Shown: piece by piece, positions 1 to 15,000 of the stretch
How positions within the stretch are numbered: position 1 is the first letter of the stretch
Layout: each line of letters opens with the position of its first letter
From: Anas platyrhynchos
Lineage: Eukaryota > Chordata > Aves > Anseriformes > Anatidae
Assembly: GCF_047663525.1 (NCBI RefSeq)
Contig: NC_092589.1
Coordinates: 82,496,001-82,560,000, forward strand
Length of the DNA: 64,000 nt
Direction of reading: 5' to 3'
Translations under genes and position numbers: made by a program
The notes under the pieces: generated by a model
Told to the model about the DNA's origin: nothing
Seen by the model: only the letters and a program-made list of their open reading frames with translations
Database searches by the model: none

Positions 1-3000
1 TGCAGGACACCGAGCAAAAACTGCAGAAGGCAGTAATGCCTTTCTGGTCTGTTGGCTAAATATGGGAATTCAGCAATTTGTTTTCAAGAGGAATCTGTTT
101 TGAATACCTAATAACGTCTGTACTGCAGATAAAGGGTATTGCAAGAAGTCCCCTTAGCACGTGGGAATTCACCAGGGCTCTTCCCCTCTCATGCAAGGCT
201 AAAGCAAAGGTTCCCTAATCCCAATCCACAGACTGCTTCCAATTCATATCTAAAAGCAAATAATATCAAGCACTTGCCTTGAGGGTCTGTAAAATACCTC
301 AGACTATTACAGTTATTATTTCAGCTCTCACATGCCCACGGTGATGTTTACCATGGGACCGTGCAGCTCTCTTCACTGGCCACATGGATTCAAAGCATCT
401 CTCCTCTGCTGGTTCCAAATGAATTTACCATATCATAGGCAAAAAGATACACAGGACAGGCTGTAAAATCATTAATGAAGTAACAACAACCCGGATTAAC
501 ACCCCTGGTTACACATATGAGCACAGGTGTGCCAACGAGCCCATTTTTTGGGGACAGCCTGCACCTCCTGCTAGTCCTGAGCAAGTCAAGTTTTGTCATT
601 TACCACCCCAAGCTTTCTGGTCCTGGAGAAAGGAACACAGAGCAAGCTGTGGTTGCAAGACCACACCAACCTTTTCCTTTAAAGGGCACGGAAGGAGAAT
701 GGGAATCCTAGATTTAACCCCCTTACAGCTTGAGGGAGTGGAAATGTACACTTTCTACACCAGCCTTCAGGATGCTGGCGTTGAGAACTCATGAAATAAA
801 ACCTGTAAGCACTGTCAGAAGCTCTTGTGTGAAAAGTCTGGGTATGGCTGGCACCCTGCCTGTCGCCCTACTCCTCTCACCAAATTTATGCTTCACTATC
901 CCAATATTATTTTTTTTTCCTTAAAAAATATTAGGAAAAGAATTTGCACCTCCTTGCCAATGTATGAATGGAAAGTGAGAAATTTCAAGCTGGATAACTG
1001 TACTACTGATCTGCATTTGTGTCTGTGCCATGATTTAGAGATAAGCTGTTGGTCTGGTGTCTGATATACGCCCTGAGCCCGTAACTTGGCATGGTTGCCT
1101 TAAGCCCTCACAATCCATCAAGGGGATTCTTAACAGCATGACCATTAGTGATCTGACAAAGCAACTAACACGAGACAGGAGGGAAGCCCTACAGTGACCT
1201 GAGATTCACACACAGTATCAAACACAAATGGCTCATAGATTTGCTTCACCTGTGAAGCTGAATCCACAACATCAACCTTTTGGTGCAAGCATCCCTGCTG
1301 CCTCCTTCCGAATGGTTACATTTTCAGTCCTGTCATCACCTTCACCAGATGCTCAGCGCTCCAAAGCTCGATCAAGGGTGACAGACAAAGAAAGGACAAC
1401 GATGTGAGGGTAGCTCTGAAATGATGACTGGACACAAAATCAATAGTGGCGTGTTACTATTTGGGGATCAGAAGCGCATTTGAAAGCTTCTGAACCAAAA
1501 GTGGTTTCCCCTTCAATCAGCACAGCACAGCGTACGAGGATGTAGTTCCCTCCAGGTATTTAATGTGCTGTTCTAATATGCGGTGTGCAGCCTCCTCAGA
1601 TCTCCAGAGGTCCCTCCCAAACTCAACTACTCTGTGAAAGAATGAGGTTAGAGAATATTAATAAGCGTGTATGTCAGTAGATTATGAGAGAAGAGCCACT
1701 TCTTAAATAAATTAATTTGTACTACGAATGTAGCAAGAATTCAGTTCTGAGACTTGAGTTGCATATCATCTTCTTGACAGAAGAAATATGAGATACCAGT
1801 GAGCCAGAGGATGGCTTCATATGGGAATACAATTACATCCAATGATGGTGGAATCCTTCTTCAGCAAGGGAATATTTGGAATAAATCTTTATAAATATAC
1901 CTACATACCATTTGACAGAAGAAGAAAGCCACACAGATGTCTTTCTCTGAGAGAACAGTACGCTGAGGCTGCTAACTCATTTTGAGAAAGCTTTCCAAAT
2001 CCCGACTCCTTAAGTGGCTTAACTGTTCAAGGCAACCACTGACAGTGCCTTATTTTAATCATATTTTTGGAGAGGAGCTCCAAGATGAAACCAATCTTTA
2101 AAGATGGGAGAATGAAGCTACTTTTCCCCGTGTTATGCAAGTGTTTGTCAGACTTTCACTGTGCATTAAAACACGCTTTACTTCCAAAGAACAACATGTG
2201 CTTCACAAGCCACACTTCCAAAAATGAAGACAATGTGTTCTGGTTATCAAATTTGCCCACAAAATGATGGATGTGTCCTCCACGAGGCAGCTATGAAGAA
2301 ATAATTAGATCAGTCCTGCTTTATTTGTCCATCCACCACAAAAGACAAGGCTGTAATCAGTTCAGGCTCACTTTGTGTAAAACAGAGGCGAAATAAAGCC
2401 AGCAGGAACACCCACATCAGATGACCTGACCAGCAAACTAAAAGCTCATGCTACAGTAAAACCTTACCTTCCACCTTCCTAAGGGATCAAAGACAAAATG
2501 GCCCTGATTATTTTATACGGCAAGAGACCTGTCAACATCATTTTTCCTCATGAAGAAAAAAAAAAAAAGTGGTCATAAATTGGGTCTAGAGGTTCTTTAT
2601 GAGATTTCTTATCTAGACGGTTGGTCAAATCGACTTGTTGTGAGACCCAGCTCCACATGCAGCTATGTGTGAGCAGCAGGCATCATTCCTCCTCAGGAGG
2701 TTTGGAAGAACATTTCTCACAGCACCTGTCCCATCCTCTTGTGGTCCCTGGGAAGGCATGTGGCTGCATGTCCAGACTTAAAAACACAAAAAGCTTTAGC
2801 TTGGGCAGAGAATTCCTCCCTTCTGCACTGCAGGAAGGGCAGTTTGGGGCTGTAACCTTTCCTAGGCAGCTGCACGCTGTGATTTTCACAACATTTGATA
2901 TTTTTTGACTTGAAGGAATACTTTCCACAATTCCATAATAAACAAGGGCAAGGTCTGAAGGGAACTGAAGATGCCACCTCCTCCACCTTGCTGGAGATCA

Positions 3001-6000
3001 GTGGGTCCGTTTTACAGTAATGTTATCGATTTAATTCAGATTGAAGGAGTCTCCTTGCTGGGAGGAGAGCGAGTCCCCTGCTGGCCTAGGGTATCTCAGC
3101 ACAACTGTGGGGAACCTCCCGGGTCCACAGCTCCTTTTTCTGCAACCATCTGTGGTCTGCTTCTTCCCTAAAAGTCGGTGCTGTGCTCCCCAGCTAGAGG
3201 AGTGGGTGTTCCAGTGGATCCTCCGAAGTGAGCAAAAGCAGCACTGCTGGTTCATGACACATCATTCATTCCCTTCAAAGTGCTTTATCCCTGCAGTATC
3301 AGCTTCAGTGGGGCAGAGGACAAACCAAGCCATGGAAAGTGTCCTGAGGAGAGGAGCCATCATCTCCCCTCAGCAGGAGAGGAGGATGCTTTGTCTCTGA
3401 ATCCTTTCACATCCACTTCTGGTTTCTCTCCTTTCTTGCTTGGGAAGGAAGAAAGGTCTCACCTAGCCAGCCCACAGACCTTGCTAAGCTCCCCAGCAAG
3501 CCCCCTGCCAGGGCAGGTTCCTCCAGGACTGAAAAAAAAAATATGAGAGATTTGCCTGTTGAGTGTGTTACTGGGTCTCCCCCTGAGATCTGAAGGGTTG
3601 TCAGCTGCTGCAGCCGGTCAGAAGAACAAACAGCACAGAGGGGCAAACCTCCTAGCCAAATCCCTCACACATCACAAAGTCAAACACTGAACTTGGACAC
3701 AGGATGGAAAGAAGCAGCCTAATTGACGAGTGAGACATTTTGTCCAAAAAAAATTTTAATAGGAAATATGGGTTAGAGCCTTCTGAAAAGCTCTCCCAGG
3801 TGAGAGCGACTGCCAAGCAAACACGCCAGCAGCCAACACAGAAAGCTGGCAGCAGCCTGTGGAGGCAGGGCAGCCCCCTCGAAGCAAGGGACTGGCAGAT
3901 GCTGCAGTGTTTGCTGTAACGGAGCTGCAGAATTTCACTTAAAATGATGGAAACATCTTGCATCACACCATAGGAGCTCTTGCATTACTTGTAGGGCCAG
4001 AAGTACTGAACTATTAAGAAAGGGAACTTCTTCCTTTATGTTGAACACCACAGGAATTCCATTTGATGGATTAATATCCTTGTCAGCATTATTCCCCAAG
4101 AGATATTATGCATGACAACAGGTCATACCTAATGAAAAACTGAAGTTTACAGACAACTTTATGAGGCTTATTCTGCTAACTGCAAGCTTTCACAAGCAAG
4201 GACTCCTACAACAAGCAAACCACAGGCAGCTCCTTCACACAGTTCCTCCACTGCATCAAGTTCCCCGGTGTATTCTGGAAGTTACAACCCCCATGTCTAT
4301 GTGTGTGTGTGTTAATTATTACCTATTAGTAATCAGCTGTTATTATTTAAAGTGTGATGGATCATTTTCCCAAGGTGTATGTGTGGGACACAGCACAGCT
4401 CCCCAGCCTTTACCACGCACCCCTTATCGCCTTGTTCGCTGGGAACTGCCAGGGTTGTTCTCTAGCTGTAATTACCAAGAAGACTGTAAGAAATATGCTG
4501 TCTTCAGCAGGGGGAGATTGTATATTTGGGGTTCTGACAGCCTAGATAAAAATACACATGCAATCCAAATTCACCATGGAGGAAGCTCCAAGTTGATGTA
4601 CTAACAAAACAAATCTTCAAACAACATTGTTGGGAAATAGCTTACTAGTGAAAAAAACAACAACAAAAAATAATAATAATAAAAAAAACCACTCCGTTTC
4701 AAGAGATTTATTCCAAGGGACTGGGAGTCAGCAGGACCTGAATGTCTATTAAATAATGATTTTAAAACTGAAGGTTTTCTTTATCATCTCTTAGCCCAGA
4801 TCAGTATAGATCAAAAGCAAACTTTCAATGTAAATTTAAATTTCCCAAACCAGGTAGTTTTAACAGTGGAGTAATACTGCTGATGTATCTACAGATTTAA
4901 AACAAACAAAACCAGAGTGAATCAACCTCCTCTGCGTTTTCCCCCATTCCTCTCCCAGCCCCAGTCAAAACAACCCATCCCTCTGGTAGTTCAGGTAGGC
5001 TAGAGGCAAGTGTCACAGGACAACACTGAGCATCTCCTCCTCTCCCATCTGGTTCAAAAGAAGGCAACAAAGGACTCAGTAATGGAGATTCACTCTCTGA
5101 ATGAAAAGGTCCAATTTTACAAGATTCATTACAAAGCCTTTTATTCATCAGCAGCCTTGGCATGCTTTTTCTTTTCCCTTGCACAGACATTTCTGGAATG
5201 TGTTTCAGGCTACTGAAAAAAATGGGTAGTTCAGCAGGAAGCAGCTAAGGCTATATAGAAATGCAGAACCTAAACTCAATCCTACCCAGTCTTAAGGAAC
5301 AGAATTTCTGCCAGAACCATCCAGCAGACTGTACCCTTAATGAGCAGTTTTCTTTCTGCTTTGATATACACAGTAATATTGAAAAGCTGCTTATAGAAGA
5401 GAAGGGTGTTTGTGGTTTTAAATCATCAGGCTTGTAGATCTTCTCTTAGGCATTTGTGATTTTACGTTAAACAGATTTGGGGACTGAGACCTACTAATCT
5501 GTATTTTCATCTCCTTAGGAAAAGTTCTGCTTGCAAAGCTTTCTCCTTGCCAGAACACATGTTGGTTTAATAACAGGCCCGATATGATGAGGACAAACAG
5601 AAATTCGTTTCAGAAGGTTTTACTGTCATTATGATGAGAAGGATGTTGCTCTTGCTTGTGCTGATTCAAAGCTCACAAAAATCAATTAAGAGATTGAAAC
5701 GAAGTCTGCAGAGCTAACAGAAGCAAGAAACTCCTTAATCAAGTATTGGACTTGGCACGTTGGCAACTCTTGTAGAAGAGCACCGGTCTCTTCTCATAGA
5801 ATACCTTCTCTGCACTTCCAGAGGACAGTTCTGTTCAGTTTCAGACGAGGGACACTATCTGGTTATTATTCCATTCTCCTGATTTAAATTGACGTGAATT
5901 GACTATCATTAGTCTTGCCCCCCAAAATTTCCCCAGTCATCTAACCTCTCTGTTGTGGTAGTTATTAAAATGAGAAAATTTAAGAAAATTTTAAGAAAGT

Positions 6001-8318
6001 AAAAAAAAAAAAAAATTAAAAATCCAGATTTATGTGATGTAGATTCATGCAATAGAAAAAGAAAAGGGCGAGCAGAAAATTATTCTGATCTTGGTGGATT
6101 TGTTGGCTTAGAACTGCAACAAGAAACCAATGGAAATGCTTGCCCTGAAGGAGTTAATAAGACACCAAAGTTGAAAAGCAAATCATAGGCCAGGAACTAC
6201 CCCAATTAGTCATCCATTGTTTCTAAGGGTGCCAGCTTGCTCTTGGGTTCCAGTTCACGGCTTCTGCACAAAAACACATTCCTACCTCTCCAGAGCTCTG
6301 CCCCATTCAGTTTATCCTGTACACACACAAGGCAGGCCTCCCACTGAGCGACATGTAGATGATCATGTCTTGAAGATTTGCTCCACACCATTCTTTTCTT
6401 AGTTTTTCACGTTTAATTTCCTTTTTAAATAAAAGCCAAGTATCCAGCAGCACCCCATGCCTCCACGTTCTCTCTTGCTGCTTGCCTATGCTAATAATCC
6501 ACAGGGTTTGTATTGGGAAATTTAAAACCACAGTACACACCTCCTCCACTACTTGAATTACAGGGGTAAGTGCTAGAAGAAATAAGCATACAAGACAGGA
6601 GAAGTGGACTGGCCACTGGTGAGGAACACAATAAGCTTCTTGCCAAGGTACACAGGTATTTGCAAGACATGAGAGGAATGTTGGGAGTCAAGGTTTTTTT
6701 TTGGAGGGAGGGAGGAGAGAGGGAGGTGCTATCGAACAGTGAGAAATGATGTCTGCTGGCTGGGTTGAGCGTAAATGAGAACAGGTTTGGCATTTTCTGG
6801 AAGGCAACGTAGATGCAGATAAGACTTAGGGCACCTGGTGTAATTGGTGTCCTCAGCACAGGCTGGAGTGGCTTTCGATATCAATAAACTGCAGAAAGGT
6901 AGCACATGGAGTGGCTGGCATTCGATATCCAGAAAGATAGCACAGGCAGTGCTTCTGTGGCTGTAATATAAAGTCTAGCTCAAAAATGGAACCCAAAAAA
7001 AAATGAAATTCATACATTAATACAGGGTTGAAGAATGGGGACTGAAAGCGAAGACCTGTTACCTTGTTCTTTCGGCTTTGTAAAAGTTACAAAAACGAAG
7101 GAGTGAAGCAAACTGCTCAAAACATTTTCAGTATTACTTCTGACAGATAAGTTACAGGAAAAGTTTCCAGAAGACATCCAATGCTGAAGTCCTGGCTGCT
7201 TATTTCTTCCAAAATTTAAAACAAAGACCTCTAATCCTATAGCTTTCCACTTCTCTCTCTCTGGAACTGTAAAGAAAGAGTCTACACTTGTAAGCAGAAA
7301 ACAGGCAAGCATTTGGCTGTTCAATTTGCATCTGCCAAAGTTAAGCAGATATCACCATTAAGTAGAATGCAAAAACTTTAATAGGTAAGAGGATACTGTC
7401 TCTGTGATACATATATTTTTCTCTTTCCTTCATCAATCAAGCCAGGAATTCTGAAGCTGTTCTCATTAAAAATGCCCCTCGGGTTCTCCGAAGACATGTG
7501 CTGACACGACAGGAGGATTTTTACAATTGCAGACTTCGGGGGGAGAAAGGAGGGGTTATGCTTGAGAAAGTTGTTGGCTGGGACAGAATGCACAACAACA
7601 GCAGCAGGTTTTTGGTATGAGATCTTGTCTTCATCAAAATGTACTGGGCTGAGTATATTAGCAAGAAACATTTGCTGACTCAGACGTTACAAGCTGGGAG
7701 TCCAGGAATGACTTCAGTTTATGCATTACATGCTGATTTCTGAAGCCAGTCCCAAGGCGTGGGTGAATAATCCTGTTGACAGAGGTCTTTAGACCCACCT
7801 GCAAAAGCCCTTAGGCTGCATTGACCTGCCTCACACCATGCTGCCCCTGCTACACTTTCAGAATAGGATCAGCAAAGCTTTAAGTGTTTGCCAAGGTCCC
7901 AGTCCTTTCAAACTCCTTAACACTCACATACTTTAGATACCAAGCATTAAGCAACATCCTAAACCCCCAAAACACACACAGTGTGTAGTCATTTCTTGAG
8001 ACACTCTCCCCCATGCCCTCCAGCCCCATTCTTCTCAGCCATACTTAGGAACCCACCTTTTAAATCAAACCATCTGCGTACCCATTAGCTGCAGTATTTA
8101 CAGACTGTACGGTACCAAAATTGACATACGATCTTGCCTAATGGACCACTGTTTATTGCAAAAACTTGCCATGATCTTTCATCCAAAAAGATGTTAAAAT
8201 ATACTTCTTAACCACTATAAAACCTTGAGATATGGGTACCTGGATTCCTTTAAAGATGCAGAACATTGAAACATTTAGATATATAACCCCAGTGTAAAAC
8301 ACAGAGAAGAAACTGAGG
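1..8318. other. Non-coding region, no gene recognised
   Basis: No frame on either strand gives a protein I recognise, and open frames stay at chance length. Base composition is ordinary for avian intergenic or intronic DNA. It holds short A-tracts (for example near 2560 and 4676), a short TG run near 4300 and a purine-rich GGGA/GAGG stretch near 6700. If the CpG island at 22.3-23.0 kb is the start of ANKRD6 on the minus strand, this stretch would be its first intron. That is inferred from known gene order and is not visible here. Confidence 0.6.
6864..6947. repeat. Imperfect tandem duplication, period about 43 bp
   Basis: Two diverged copies lie side by side. Each begins TGGAGTGGCT (at 6864 and 6907), then has TTCGATATC and later AGAAAGRTAGCACA. 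The second copy has a small insertion after the first block and lacks part of the middle. It looks like a local slippage duplication that has aged. No function is implied. Confidence 0.75.
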
Positions 8319-8411
8319 CGGCTGGGCAGCCTGCTCTGGGCGGCCCTGCTTGAGCAGGGCCCTGGACAAGATGGCCTCCAGCGTCCCCTCCCAACCTCAG
8401 CTGTTCCGTCC
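8319..8411 (+). mobile_element. CR1 LINE fragment, 3' end
   Basis: The text runs GGGCAGCCTGCTCTGGG, then a CCTGCTTGAGCAGGG block, then GGACAAGATGGCCTCCAG and CCCTCCCAACCTCAG. This is the recognisable 3' terminal segment of avian CR1 elements, where the usual wording is 'ggaccagatgacctccagaggtcc' followed by 'ttccaacctcag'. It is severely 5'-truncated, as most CR1 copies are, and carries substitutions, so it is old and immobile. The terminal 8-bp repeats are not clear. Confidence 0.85.
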
Positions 8412-11400
8412 TCCATCCTCAATACATCCAGTGGCTTACACAGTACAGATTCATGATTTTTAGTTAAGCATATCAAAACGAATAAAATGTGTAGCTATGT
8501 CAGAAATCAGAGATTTGTAAAAATGTATTCAAACCTTTATTCTCGTGACAAAACAAAGACAGTCACCAGGTAAAAATAAGGACCAGTCCAAAGAGTCCCA
8601 CACAGGTAACCTGAACCATTTAACTCCCTCAATTCATTCTGATTTAACTATTGACGGAGAAACGGTACAAAACTGGATGAAAATGTTCTGTTATTTTGGT
8701 TGAAGTTCTTTTGTTTGGCCACTGAAGAAGACCACAAGCCTTTAAATGACTGCTTAGTTAACTAACAGACAAGCAGGTCCACACACATTTATTGACGTTC
8801 CCATAAGCAGGTTGTGTTGGGTCAGTTTGCCTTTGACAAAGGAGAAATATACACACTGAAAACATCTCCAAGTGTTTTTTATCTGTTTCCACCTCCCTGC
8901 TGAAGGCCACAACACAGTCAGGTGGCAGCAGCAATGGTCTCTTCGAAGCACACACCCCACCTGACCCAGAGCAAGGCAATCTCCTTGCAGCAAACACAAC
9001 CGAATCAATAATTTGAGTAGGCATAAAGTTTATTTTCCTCATGAACTGTTCTTACGCCAGGATGCAACACCGTGATGCTTAGGTCTGTGTCACACATGGT
9101 TTTTGGTGGTGCTTTACAAGACAAAAAAACACAGGGAGGTTAGAACAGTGGAACTGGTCTATGACTTTGCTCTGCTTACACATTCGTTTTGTAAGTGAGG
9201 TTTCCAAAGCGTCAGCCTAAGGGAGCTAGGAATGAATGACACGACTGCAGTAGGTATAAAAGGGTTACATTTGCCTTTGTAATTCCTAACGGATTTGTTA
9301 CTGAAACAAAGAGGTAGCACAAGTAATGCAAAGAAGCAGAAGACTGAAACTGAAAGGGGATTTATCCCTTAAGCTGCAAGGGCAGACTACCACCATGGGC
9401 ATTATCCTATGCTCAGAGATAAACTTTGCAATTACTACCTGAAATATCAGTTCTGATTTTTTAAGTTGGTGGATAACTTGCTTTGGTGTAGCAAATCACC
9501 TATCAGGGTGGTTGTAATGATCCAGTAAAAACATACCCTTTCAGAAAGTCTGACAAAGCACATGGATGAGACATGCAAATTACAGAGAGGGAACGCATGC
9601 CTGTTCTTTATGTCCTGTATCAGTCTGAGGGTATTCTGAAGCCTTTCTCACTGAATGCTTCAAACAGAAAAGAACAGCTTAACTTTACCCCTAGGTAATT
9701 ACAGAGTATCGGGGAAGGCAGATGTCTGAAGTAATTAAAAAATGGGGAAGGATCAACCAGGTTGACAAGTCCGGGTACTTGACTGGAGACTTGATTCCTG
9801 AGAGAAGCAAGATTTTAGTGCTTGATGTGCTCACCATTATCAACAAACAGTCAGGGACAGGAAGAGTGAGATGCCACACAGACACTGACATGCTCCAAGG
9901 TCTTCCAGAAGGAAGACTACTATAAAGAAATATTACCTGCAAAAAGCACTTTTAATCCTCCTGTGAAGCTGTAACGCTATAAAACATCTGATGCTTATCA
10001 ATAGAGTTATTTTTTTTCATCTTTTCTGATGGATGGTCAAGCTGCCCTCCACAGCAGTATCTGCAGAGATGAGGTTTGTGAGTAATCTCTGTGGTGCTGG
10101 TCATGATATGCAATCCTTTGGAAATCCTGACCCTGCTGCTCGATCCCATGGCAGACACAGAGCTGAAAGAGCTCTCAGTGGGTCGTGGACATACTCTCTG
10201 CTTACTTTAATACTTGCTAAATTCTCTGGAAGCACTGCGGAAGACTTCTCCCCACACCACACTTGAGTCCAGTTGTGGGAATCTCAGTCTGGTAACTGGG
10301 CCCAACTATGGCTTAGGGCTCTTTTCTTCCAACCCACTAACTAGCTTAGTTCCCAAAACATCCTTCCTCATTTGTTCTGGCAGTCTAAGGCCACACAGAG
10401 CAACAGCCTGCTGCTCAACATCTGAATCATTAGGAATGCCTCCGCACCACGCTCAAAATAAACTAAATCATATATGCGTCTGTTCTGTTCTACTTATGTT
10501 GCAAACTAGGATCTCAATTAATTAATTTTAAAAAGCTGTGTGTTGATAACAGGCACTTTTAGGCAAAGTAACTGAAATTAGTATTACATAACCTCTCTCA
10601 ATGCAGGCACAGCTCAATTAAACAAAACTCACCTTAAATACCACGTTGCTCTTACATGTACCTATCGACAGTCTTGCCAGCTGTACAAATATACAAGTAA
10701 CAGAAGAAGATAGCTATCCCAAAAGCTTGGATCTCGCATTAGGTGACTATAAAGAGCATTGCACAAGGGTGTATTTCAGGTGATGCTACAAAAGACCAAG
10801 GAAAATGCCGATGGTTCAGGGTGTGCTCTCACTATGTTTACCCTTACACCAAAAGCCATTTGTCAGACCCATGCCATCTGCTGCACGGATACGTGATACC
10901 CAGTCAGGAGAAACAAAAATCCCCTGTAGCAGAGGCTCTTAGCACACACAAAGTAAAACCAAAAGAGTAACAGAAAAGCTGTTTCAGGTGACTGAAGAGA
11001 CTTTGTGACAGAGATGACTTCTTTCGGAAGCTGCTCCTCCTTGCAGGACAGAATCACAGCTCCTGCTGAAGACTGTCCGAATGGCTACACACAAACGACA
11101 GGTTCCTCAAGCAGGCAGAAACTAGAAATATTTGTGTCAAATAAGGGAAGCTGATAGGGCAGAGGGCAAAGCTTCACTGTGCAGGCCAGGCACTGTACCT
11201 TTGTAAAGTCAGGACCTCCTACAGCAAACCCCTCCTTGGTCAGCCACTGGCAGCAACTGTGGAAGACACATGTTTCAATCTCCTTATGTTTCCAATTAGT
11301 CTACAGCCCTAACCAAATGTGATGGCCTTACTTTGAGTACTGGAAGGGATCACGCAGCACGGCATACCTGCTTTATAGTTAATAATTATTTTGAAATTTC

Positions 11401-11978
11401 AGCATTTTTTCCTTTTGTACTACCACAAGGAACCAGGTTGTGCAATAGCGTTACCACATGGAGAATATCCAAACCGTCTGTCCACAAAGACTGCCCACGT
11501 CCTGGATGGAAACATACAGGAAAAAAAGAAAAGGTGGAATTATGGAGAAGAGCAGGCCCACATTACTGGGATTTCATGTGCCTGGACTTTGTTCCCAGAA
11601 CCAGGCAGGATTTTCCTTTTGGCCTTCTGCTTCCCTGCCCTCATGAAGCTCAGCACACGCGTCTCTCATATTCCAAAAGACACTTCCCAGATGGATCCCA
11701 TTTTCATTCTTATCACATATGGGGGAGAAAATACTGAGGGAGGCAGCTCCTGTCTGATAGGATAGCAAGAGATGCTCCTTTACCTGTGACTCCTATGAAG
11801 GAGCACAGCAGACCAGCATTATCATTAAACCACTGCATTGCCAGAAGCCTAACAAAGCTAGATCAACCACCAGCAAAGCCTACGAGCCATTATGTTGCAA
11901 GAGGCAGAGTTAAAAATAGTCTGAGATGGAAAAGTGTGCCCCGAGACCTGAATATACTAAGGTTGAAATGAAAGCAGG

Positions 11979-12000
11979 AAAAAAAAAAAAAAAAAAAAAA
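11979..12000. repeat. Poly(A) tract, 22 bp
   Basis: An uninterrupted run of 22 A residues. It could be a microsatellite or the tail of an old retroposed transcript. No retrocopy body was recognised upstream and no flanking target-site duplication is evident. Confidence 0.85.
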
Positions 12001-15000
12001 GATTGTAAATTAAGAACGATAGCATAGAAGAGAGGGTGAGGAGGAAAATCCTGAACGTGGAGGTAGCTGGCCTTTAACAAGTCTCAGAGCAAGTCATACA
12101 ACCACTGTGCTGAAGAGCACCTGTAAGAGCTTGAGAGAGATGGATCCTTTCTTGTTTCCTCACAATTTTTTTTGTAAAGGTTTGTTAAACCACCTCATGT
12201 TCTCTTCGTGACCGTCTGGGTTCAAAGCTGTGACTCAGCAGTCAGCAACCGCTGTAGGGAACACGACTAGCAAAAGAGAAGGAGATTTGTAAGGGAGCAG
12301 ATCAAAGATGACCAGACAAGTCTTAGATCAAGGATGAGAGAATACGTCCAGGACAAAAGAGGGGAGAAGAAAAAAAGGTGAAGAACAATACAGAGAAACT
12401 CTTGGAAGTGGCAAGAGATAAAGAGGAATTTGGTATGGGAAAATGAGACAGCACCACCACAGAGAAAACATCAAGGGGCATCTTCATTACCTTGAAACCA
12501 CAACCGAGGCCTAATATGGCTAAAACACACTTTGGCATTTCAGCACAGACAACTTCAAACTAAATTCCTGAACTAGGCCAATCCATCTTTGGACTCGTGG
12601 CTGTTCAACGTGATTAAGGAGGAGTTGCGGCACAGTTTTGATCTCACGGCACTACAGGAACCATACCTTATCAAGGCTGGCGTGCTGCCACACAGCCAGC
12701 AGCCTCACGATGCATAACACGGAGAGGAAACCACAGAGAAGGAGGACTGACTTTGGTGCCTTTTTCTTTTTCACGCAGTTAGGCTGCCCATTTATCTTCA
12801 GCCCAATACAGGGAGGCAGAAAGCAGGAGAAAAAATAAGATGAATGTATTATATATTTGTATTCTCTTTCTTCCAGTCCCACCATAAGGCCAGTTTTGTA
12901 AACAGAAAGAAAGCTGATTTTTTATTATTTTTTTTTATCATGTTAACTACTCCCGTGATTGTGACATATCATACAGTCCACAAGCATTTATCTACTGCAC
13001 ATTTTCCACTGAGAAAGCGTATCAGCTTTTGCGACACGTGTCATTTTAGTCAGGCTATCTGCACCCTAAAACACTCAGTCTATTGTTTCAGCAGCAGCAC
13101 AGACCTGCACGTTGAGGTACAGAAATCGCCCAATATCATATCATCTTGGCCACAGATTTAATGTCATGGAATATGAGACTTCACTGAAGATCCTTATACT
13201 ATGAGACAAGGAAACCCAAGCTGTGGCTTCCTTCTTTTTTTTTTTGTATGTGTGTTTTGTGTTTTCTTTTTAATATTGAGTGCAAGTCCATTACATCTCC
13301 TTCTGGGAAGATGTTTCTCATACTAAGCCAAATTCCTTGAGTATTACTCACGTGGACATAATCACTGAATTAAATGAGATTGGTCACACCAGGGGGTAAA
13401 TCAGGTTTTGATCTGATATGGCAAAAATAGAAAATACGGCATAACATTTCATTTTAAAGAAGCCCACGATAATACACATACATCTTTAAGCCATTTCATC
13501 ATGCAAAGTCTAGCTGAAAGTTTTGTTTTTCAGGTCTGAGTTTTAATACAGTAAACTAATTATAACTCTACTACACACAAGTTGTTGATAATTACCTATC
13601 TATGGGCAATAATATTATTCATGCATAAACTCGTGCAATTTTTTTAGAGTAATTATTTTACTATCATTTTATTCTTAAGTTTTAATCAAATTAAATGAAA
13701 TTTAATTTAAAAAATGAAAATGAAAATTCAAGTTACAGAGCATAAGAAGTGTTGCTTTTTTAACAGTACGTGGTGAAATCTGCTAACTTTTGCATTGCAA
13801 AAGCTTTTGTGCTATCCTGTTTTACTTGAAAGACCATGTATATTTGGAGAACTAGTAGGTTTAAGATACATAGACCAGAGAAACTGCTCTGTTGGCAGAG
13901 AGGAAGGAATATTAATGTATATTGCTTCAAAATCCAAAGCGTGAGAACTAGTAAACTGAGGGTTCATTTGTTTCTTTGTTTTTTAAGTAAAAAACACTGA
14001 CATGCCACAGATACTTGCCTGTGCTATTAAAAATCACAGTGCCTGTGCTAGGTTATCAAAACAATCAGACTGAGACACTACCTGTACACTTTTCAAAACC
14101 TTACTGTTTTGGGGAGGATGGCAGCATACAGCTCCAGAGAATTACACAGCAATCCATTATCTTAACATTAAACACTCCAGCACGTGTTTTAATCACGTGC
14201 CAAGAAATTCCTCTACAGTACCACTCTGCTCTGCTAACCCTTCCTGGCTTAGCTTACTTGAAAAGTATATTTTATTTTTTTATTTTTTTTTTCCAAAGTA
14301 GAGTAAACATATGTTTCACAAGCACTGCAGACGTACAAAAGACACAAAGATTTCCATTTCACTGACGCTTTGCTCCATCTCTGGGAAACACAGAGGCCAG
14401 ATCCCAGATTAAACTGGCTCTTTACACGGCAACCTAAGACTTCACTATACACATGCTTCAGCTTAGTCAAGGGGAGAGGTTCTTCCTTTCAAATCATGAG
14501 GGGAACAAATAAACATTTAAGATGTTTTATTTAAAGTGCTGCGCTCAGTTCTATTGAATGCACCACTACCTGTTTTCCCGATCTGTCTGTGTGCTACCAA
14601 AATCAGCTTATCCCATGCAATTATACTCAGACACTTGCTGGATGTGCAAAACCCACGTACGATCTATAAGCAAATTCATTCTAATACAGTATTTCAAAAA
14701 AATAATTATTCTTAAAAGCTGGAAACACATGCATCCAAATTCTAGATGCTAGGTTTTGAATAAAATATGCTTCTAGCTTCCATGCCAAGTACTCTACTTT
14801 GAGGATTAAAAACAAAAAGAAGAAAAACCCGACATAATTCTAATAACTGAAGCAGGAGCATCCTCATTTGTGTGTCTGCAGAGTTACTAGACATTAAAGG
14901 ATAAATTCTATGAAAGAGTAATGGGGTGTGGAAGCTAGAAATTTCAGACTTCCCAAGCACATGTGTTGGTAGACTAGAATAAAGGGAAACTGAGAAGAGT

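Noticed and set aside
4161..4604. A 147-codon plus-strand open frame
   Set aside because: It crosses a TG microsatellite, has no family signature and no flanking promoter or splice evidence. The length is within chance for 64 kb and six frames.
11979..12000. A22 tract, and A21 at 46,204-46,224, as tails of processed pseudogenes
   Set aside because: No recognisable coding body lies upstream on either strand and no target-site duplication is visible, so they are treated as simple repeats.
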